DNA of 9,138 nt. Source: Acidobacteriota bacterium (GTDB taxonomy: Bacteria; Acidobacteriota; Terriglobia; Terriglobales; Acidobacteriaceae). The position numbers and the translations under genes are program-made. The notes below the pieces were generated by a model that made no database searches, had not been told where the DNA came from, and saw nothing but the letters and a program-made list of their open reading frames with translations. Every line of letters begins with the position of its first letter. Within the stretch, counting starts at the first letter, position 1. The stretch lies in the NCBI GenBank assembly GCA_003224785.1, contig QHZV01000237.1:1-9138 (forward strand), given 5' to 3'. This document shows, in pieces, positions 5,864-9,138 of this stretch.

Positions 5864-6604
5864 ATGAAGCAATCGAATATCAGATGGATCGCTCTCGTAT
5901 CCGCGTTGGGCGCGATTCTGTTCCTGGGCGCGTGCCACAAGAAACAGCCGCCACCGCCGCCGCCACCGCCGCCACCACCAGCGCAGCCAACTGCCACGTT
6001 GACTGCGAACCCGGAGACGATTGATAAAGGGCAGTCGTCCACGCTGACCTGGCAGACCACCAATGCCACCGACGTCAGCATTGACGGGATAGGAGCGGTG
6101 CAGCCGAATGCCACCCAACAGGTGACCCCCACCGAGTCCACGACTTACACCTTGACGGCCAAGGGAGCAGGCGGAAGCCAGACCGCGACAGCACGAGTTA
6201 CCGTCAATGCTCCGCCGCCACCTCCGCCGCCTCCAACTCAGTCTTCAATGACTGACGAGCAGATGTTCGCGCAAAGCGTCAAGGACATCTACTTCGACTA
6301 CGACAAGTCGGACGTGCGTGCCAGTGAGCAGCCTGCCATACAGGCAGATGTTGCGTTCCTGCAGCAGCATTCGAGCGTGAATTTCACGATCGAAGGACAC
6401 TGCGACGAGCGCGGCTCAACTGAGTACAATCTGGCGCTCGGCGATAACCGTGCCAGCGCGGTCAAGAATGCGTTGGTTGGAGCGGGAATAAGTGCCGATC
6501 GCATTAAGACAATCAGTTACGGCAAAGAGAAGCCGTTCTGCACCGAGTCGAATGAGTCCTGCTGGCAGCAAAACCGGCGTGGACATCTCGTGTACTCAAA
6601 ATAG
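5864..6604 (+). CDS. pal: Pal, peptidoglycan-associated lipoprotein with an extra Ig-like domain and poly-proline linkers
   Basis: Outer-membrane lipoprotein that binds peptidoglycan and TolB. Of 246 residues, 1-23 form a lipoprotein signal ending in the lipobox LGAC, with C24 as the lipidated residue. Then come 11 consecutive prolines (29-39), a beta-rich domain of about 75 residues (about 41-115; PETIDKGQSSTLTWQTTNAT, later TPTESTTYTLTAKG) resembling bacterial Ig-like folds, eight prolines (117-124) and the OmpA C-terminal domain (about 132-246). The latter carries IYFDYDKSDV, GHCDERGS (178-185) and NRAS (195-198); D181 and R196 match the residues that grip diaminopimelate in OmpA/Pal. C216 and C223 (PFCTESNESCW) could form a disulphide. 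E. coli Pal (173 residues) lacks the Ig-like insert. GGGAG at 5854-5858 precedes the ATG by five bases. It is the last gene of the operon, followed by a strong terminator. Confidence 0.94.
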   Translation: MKQSNIRWIALVSALGAILFLGACHKKQPPPPPPPPPPPAQPTATLTANPETIDKGQSSTLTWQTTNATDVSIDGIGAVQPNATQQVTPTESTTYTLTAKGAGGSQTATARVTVNAPPPPPPPPTQSSMTDEQMFAQSVKDIYFDYDKSDVRASEQPAIQADVAFLQQHSSVNFTIEGHCDERGSTEYNLALGDNRASAVKNALVGAGISADRIKTISYGKEKPFCTESNESCWQQNRRGHLVYSK

Positions 6605-6623
6605 GCTCACATTCAATACGTTT

Positions 6624-6653
6624 AAAGGGCAGCGACATTCGCTGCCCTTTTTT
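6624..6653 (+). terminator. Rho-independent terminator of the tol-pal operon
   Basis: AAAGGGCAGCG (6624-6634) pairs perfectly with CGCTGCCCTTT (6640-6650) around a 5-base loop, ACATT. Six Ts run from 6648 to 6653. It lies 20 bases after the pal stop codon and separates pal from the ABC exporter gene. No cpoB (ybgF) gene precedes it. Confidence 0.93.
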
Positions 6654-6728
6654 GTAGTCGACAATTGCGCTCCGGCTTCCATCTGTGGCAACTCCTAAAT
6701 AGCTCCATCCATCGAATCTCAAGCATCC

Positions 6729-7739
6729 GTGAAAACAACATTCGAAAACGCACCTGCACCGGAAAGGTACACGAGGCGCCTCAGTATCCGTTCGCTCTTG
6801 CAGCCGCATTGGGGTGCGCTCACCCTCGGGTTCATCGCCATTGCCGGGGAGAGTGTCGCCAACCTGCTGCAGCCCTGGCCGCTCAAAGTGGTGCTTGATG
6901 ACGTACTCCGCTCGCGCGAAACGCACGGCTGGGCGATGCGCCTGATTCATCGAATGGTGGGCACCGACAAGATGGCGGTGCTGGAGTTCGCCTGCGCAGC
7001 AGTACTCGCCATTTCGGTGCTCGATGCCATTTGCACCTATGGAGAGAAGTATCTGACCACGAGCGTGAGCCAGTGGGTCAGCTACGATTTGCGCCTGAGT
7101 ATCTACGCGCACGTGCAGAAGCTATCGCTAGCGTTCCACGATCAGAAGCGCACGGGCGATCTGATTAGCCGAGTAACCGATGACATCGAGGCAATTCAAA
7201 GTTTCATCATGAACGGGTTGCTCGGCGTGCTCATCAATGCCATGACATTGGTCGGCATGATTGGGGTGATGTTCTACCTGAATTGGAAGTTCACGCTGAT
7301 TGCGCTCTCGGTGGTGCCAATCCTGTTCGCCCTGGTTTACAGCTACACCCGAAGAATCAAGAAGGCATCGCGGGAAGTGCGAAAGAAAGAAGGAGAAATT
7401 ACCTCTGTGGTTGAGGAGGTGCTCTCGTCAATTCGAGTGGTGAAGGCCTTTGCGCGTGAGGACTACGAAGTTCATCGCCTCGAAAAAGAGAGCCTTGAAG
7501 CAGTTGAGATTTCGCTGCGTGCGCGAAGTCTGAAGGCAAAGCTTACGCCGCTGGTGGGCATTGTGGTCGCAGTGGGAACCGGGCTGGTGCTCTGGTTTGG
7601 TGCAAAGTTGGTGTTGGCTGGAGCGCTTTCGGCAGGAGGGTTGGTCGTCTTTATCCTGTACCTCGGAAAAATGTACAAGCCGATGCAGGAAATCTCAAAG
7701 ATGACGGACACGTACGAGCGCGGCGTGCTCCACGCCTAG
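6729..7739 (+). CDS. ABC exporter, transmembrane-domain part of a frameshifted MsbA-like gene
   Basis: Membrane half of a type IV (MsbA/lipid A exporter-like) ABC transporter, which normally works as a homodimer or heterodimer exporting lipids, peptides or drugs. The 336 residues include a cytoplasmic N-terminus (1-28), helices near 29-50, 83-106, 162-185, 188-207 and 276-315, and family motifs: RTGDLISRVTDDIEAIQ (about 141-157), the VYSYTRRIKKASREVR helix and SSIRVVKAFAREDYE (coupling region). After TDTY at about residues 325-328 the frame breaks into ERGVLHA and stops at 7737. The ATPase domain follows in another frame, and the usual linker of roughly 20-27 residues is missing. The start is GTG at 6729, the only good in-frame start after TAA at 6696; no clear ribosome-binding site is seen. 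It is a separate unit after the pal terminator. Confidence 0.82.
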   Translation: MKTTFENAPAPERYTRRLSIRSLLQPHWGALTLGFIAIAGESVANLLQPWPLKVVLDDVLRSRETHGWAMRLIHRMVGTDKMAVLEFACAAVLAISVLDAICTYGEKYLTTSVSQWVSYDLRLSIYAHVQKLSLAFHDQKRTGDLISRVTDDIEAIQSFIMNGLLGVLINAMTLVGMIGVMFYLNWKFTLIALSVVPILFALVYSYTRRIKKASREVRKKEGEITSVVEEVLSSIRVVKAFAREDYEVHRLEKESLEAVEISLRARSLKAKLTPLVGIVVAVGTGLVLWFGAKLVLAGALSAGGLVVFILYLGKMYKPMQEISKMTDTYERGVLHA

Positions 7740-8491
7740 AGGGAAATATCGAATTCAAAGATGTTTCATTCTCATATGACCATGAGGCGCCGGTCTTGAA
7801 AAATGTCCGCCTGCAGATCAAGGCCGGGCAGGTATCAGCGCTGGTGGGGCCTACGGGCGCCGGTAAGAGCAGCATTATTGGCCTGATTCCACGCTTCTAC
7901 GATCCGAACGGCGGTGTGATTACGGTGGATGGAATCGATGTCAAAACATTGCAGCAGAAATCATTGCGCAATCAGATGAGTTTCGTATTGCAAGAGACGG
8001 TCCTGTTCCACGCTCCCGTCTGGCAGAACATCGCTTACGGGAAACCGAATTGCACGCGCGGCGAGATCATCAAAGCGGCGGAACTGGCAAATGCGATGGA
8101 ATTCATTGAGAAACTTCCGAACGGGCTCGACACCATTCTTGGTGAACGCGGAATGACGCTTTCCGGTGGACAGCGGCAGCGCATCGCCATCGCCCGAGCG
8201 GTCATTCGAAACACACCGATTCTGATCCTTGACGAGCCGACATCCGGCCTCGACTCGGCTTCCGAACAACTTGTGTTTGAAGCTATGGATCGGCTGATGT
8301 CCGGCAAGACGGTGGTGGTCATCGCACACCGCCTCTCAACCATTCAGAAAGCAGACGTAATCTTCGTCATCAAGGATGGTGAAATTGTGGAGCGCGGGAA
8401 ACACGAGGATCTCATGAGGCTGAATGGCCTATATGCGGAGCTGCACAATCTTCAGTTCCGTGAAGAACCTGAATTGACCCGTGCCTCATAA
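7718..8491 (+). CDS. ABC exporter, ATP-binding part of the same frameshifted gene
   Basis: Nucleotide-binding domain that powers the exporter. The frame is readable from 7718 (ARRAPRLEGNIEFKDVSFSY), so the true junction is close to 7716-7720. The first possible start in this frame is TTG at 7796, which would cut off the first strand and is not a convincing start. All ATPase motifs are intact: A-loop tyrosine in SFSYD, Walker A GPTGAGKSS (about 7848-7874), Q-loop VLQET, signature LSGGQRQRIA (from 8159), Walker B ILILDEPTSGLD (from about 8219), D-loop SGLDS and H-loop IAHRLS (about 8321-8337). The C-terminus (RLNGLYAELHNLQF) matches exporters of this family. The fully conserved domain argues against an old pseudogene. 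The final TAA overlaps the convergent gene's stop. Confidence 0.82.
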   Translation, partial: ARRAPRLEGNIEFKDVSFSYDHEAPVLKNVRLQIKAGQVSALVGPTGAGKSSIIGLIPRFYDPNGGVITVDGIDVKTLQQKSLRNQMSFVLQETVLFHAPVWQNIAYGKPNCTRGEIIKAAELANAMEFIEKLPNGLDTILGERGMTLSGGQRQRIAIARAVIRNTPILILDEPTSGLDSASEQLVFEAMDRLMSGKTVVVIAHRLSTIQKADVIFVIKDGEIVERGKHEDLMRLNGLYAELHNLQFREEPELTRAS

Positions 8492-9138
8492 CCGGCTCAG
8501 CTCTCCAATTCTTTCGAGTACGGCCTGCGAGTAAGCTTCAACGTCATCTGGGGAATAGCCAGCCGCTCGAAATGCGTCTCCGATCTGCTTGGGAGTCAGC
8601 TGTGACAGCAGCGATGCAATCCATTTGGCATCTCTGCGAGGAATGTGTTTGCCGACCCAGCGAATGCTGAGCTGGTGAAAGAAAAACCCCCATTCAAATT
8701 CGAACAGTTCATTAAGCGCCGGGCGCTTGGGAAAGTTCAAATCAATGTAGTCATCGTGCACGTGCGAAATGAGGCGAGTCCGGCGATATACAGCCAGGTT
8801 CCCTTTCGAAACTCGATCGTTATAACTCTTCCCGGGCGTTCCCATGGAAGTGCCGACGTCGCTGACCTCATAAAGTTTTGGACTGCCTGGTTGTTCGTTT
8901 TCCAGGATGGCATTGTTTTCATCTTTCAGGTCCCAGTTTGCAATCAGGCCCATCATGACGCGCAATCCGTTAAATTCACGCGTGCCATAGAACGGGTTAT
9001 GACGCCAGTTCCAGTTTCCGCCGTGCTTGTAATGGGACGGATGGCGTTGCAATCGAACATTAGGAACATCTCCGCCGCGACCGGCAAGATTTCGTCCTCG
9101 GTGGAGGCTCGCAGGCATGCCCTTGATCCGCAGATCGG
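8486..9138 (-). CDS. Uncharacterised protein with kinase-like catalytic-loop and DxG motifs (partial, start beyond right edge)
   Basis: About 217 C-terminal codons are visible, and the frame stays open to the window edge. An ATG at 9118 is unlikely to be the true start, since the preceding residues (DLRIKG) continue smoothly into it. I cannot assign a named family, though the style is that of acidobacterial hypothetical proteins. Numbering from the 9118 Met, a WNWRHNPFYGTREFNGLRVM stretch (36-55) leads into NWDLKDENNAIL (61-72) and, 18 residues after D69-equivalent N69, SDVG (86-89). D63 with N68 is spaced as in the kinase loop (HRDxKxxN), and D87-V-G could act as the metal-binding DFG. The C-terminal third includes GKHIPRRDAKWIASLLSQL and a helix ending in ELSRL. 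No membrane segment is seen. It is convergent with the exporter gene and shares six bases with it. Kinase-fold membership is inference. Confidence 0.7.
   Translation of the reverse strand, partial: DLRIKGMPASLHRGRNLAGRGGDVPNVRLQRHPSHYKHGGNWNWRHNPFYGTREFNGLRVMMGLIANWDLKDENNAILENEQPGSPKLYEVSDVGTSMGTPGKSYNDRVSKGNLAVYRRTRLISHVHDDYIDLNFPKRPALNELFEFEWGFFFHQLSIRWVGKHIPRRDAKWIASLLSQLTPKQIGDAFRAAGYSPDDVEAYSQAVLERIGELSRL

Noticed and set aside
5825..6141. Minus-strand open frames opposite the start of pal with Gly/Arg-rich repeats
   Set aside because: They are antisense images of the proline codons (CCG/CCA) of pal and have no ribosome-binding site or family resemblance.
6665..6700. Promoter for the ABC exporter (TTGCGC with CTAAAT)
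   Set aside because: The 24-base spacing and weak -10 match make it no better than chance.
6513..7112. Long minus-strand open frame of 199 codons opposite pal and the exporter
   Set aside because: It crosses the strong terminator and two well-supported plus-strand genes, and its translation shows no recognisable domain.
1..9138. Mobile element, CRISPR array, tRNA/rRNA or a defence island
   Set aside because: No transposase or integrase, no evenly spaced longer repeats, no tRNA-like folds and no known defence gene were seen; the gene content is mostly housekeeping.

Overview
The window looks like chromosomal DNA of a Gram-negative bacterium, most probably an acidobacterium (Terriglobia/Koribacter-like). 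The grounds are a moderately high GC content, a complete Tol-Pal type gene order, a Pal lipoprotein with poly-proline linkers and a cysteine-containing OmpA domain, PRC-barrel and EF-P sequences of the style I associate with that phylum, and short TAGC-type intergenic repeats. This assignment is inference from family resemblance, not from a search.

Layout. At the left edge, minus strand, lie the first codons of an FAD-dependent oxidoreductase (1-47), preceded by an RluA-family pseudouridine synthase (65-823). Divergently, an elongation factor P of the YeiP/EfpL type runs on the plus strand (950-1525). It converges on a minus-strand PRC-barrel gene (1603-2265), with a long imperfect hairpin between them. 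From 2448 the plus strand carries a compact Tol-Pal cluster: tolQ (2448-3161), tolR (3161-3586), a tolA/tonB-like gene (3573-4318, frameshifted), tolB (4358-5701) and pal (5864-6604). A strong intrinsic terminator at 6624-6653 closes it. A separate plus-strand gene (6729-8491) encodes an MsbA-like ABC exporter but is split by a frameshift at the membrane-domain/ATPase junction. A minus-strand gene (8486-9138, running off the right edge) overlaps its end by 6 bases and encodes an uncharacterised protein with kinase-like catalytic-loop and DxG motifs.

How it works together. TolQ and TolR form the inner-membrane proton-driven motor. The TolA/TonB-like protein would carry the force across the periplasm to TolB and Pal, which tie the outer membrane to peptidoglycan during division. 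Pal contains runs of 11 and 8 prolines, the kind of stalling sequence that EF-P family factors relieve, and an EF-P family gene is in the same window.

Most notable observations. (1) Two genes, tolA/tonB-like and the ABC exporter, each appear to have lost an internal segment of 3n+1 bases, leaving both halves well conserved in different frames; this is either a pair of real lesions or a systematic assembly fault. (2) Heptamer tandem repeats (consensus TNNTAGC) occur three times, all inside the tol cluster, and two of the arrays face each other between tolB and pal. (3) The partial gene at the right edge has a catalytic-loop-like sequence in a family I cannot name. I found no mobile element, CRISPR array, tRNA or rRNA, and no stretch over 300 bases without a gene.
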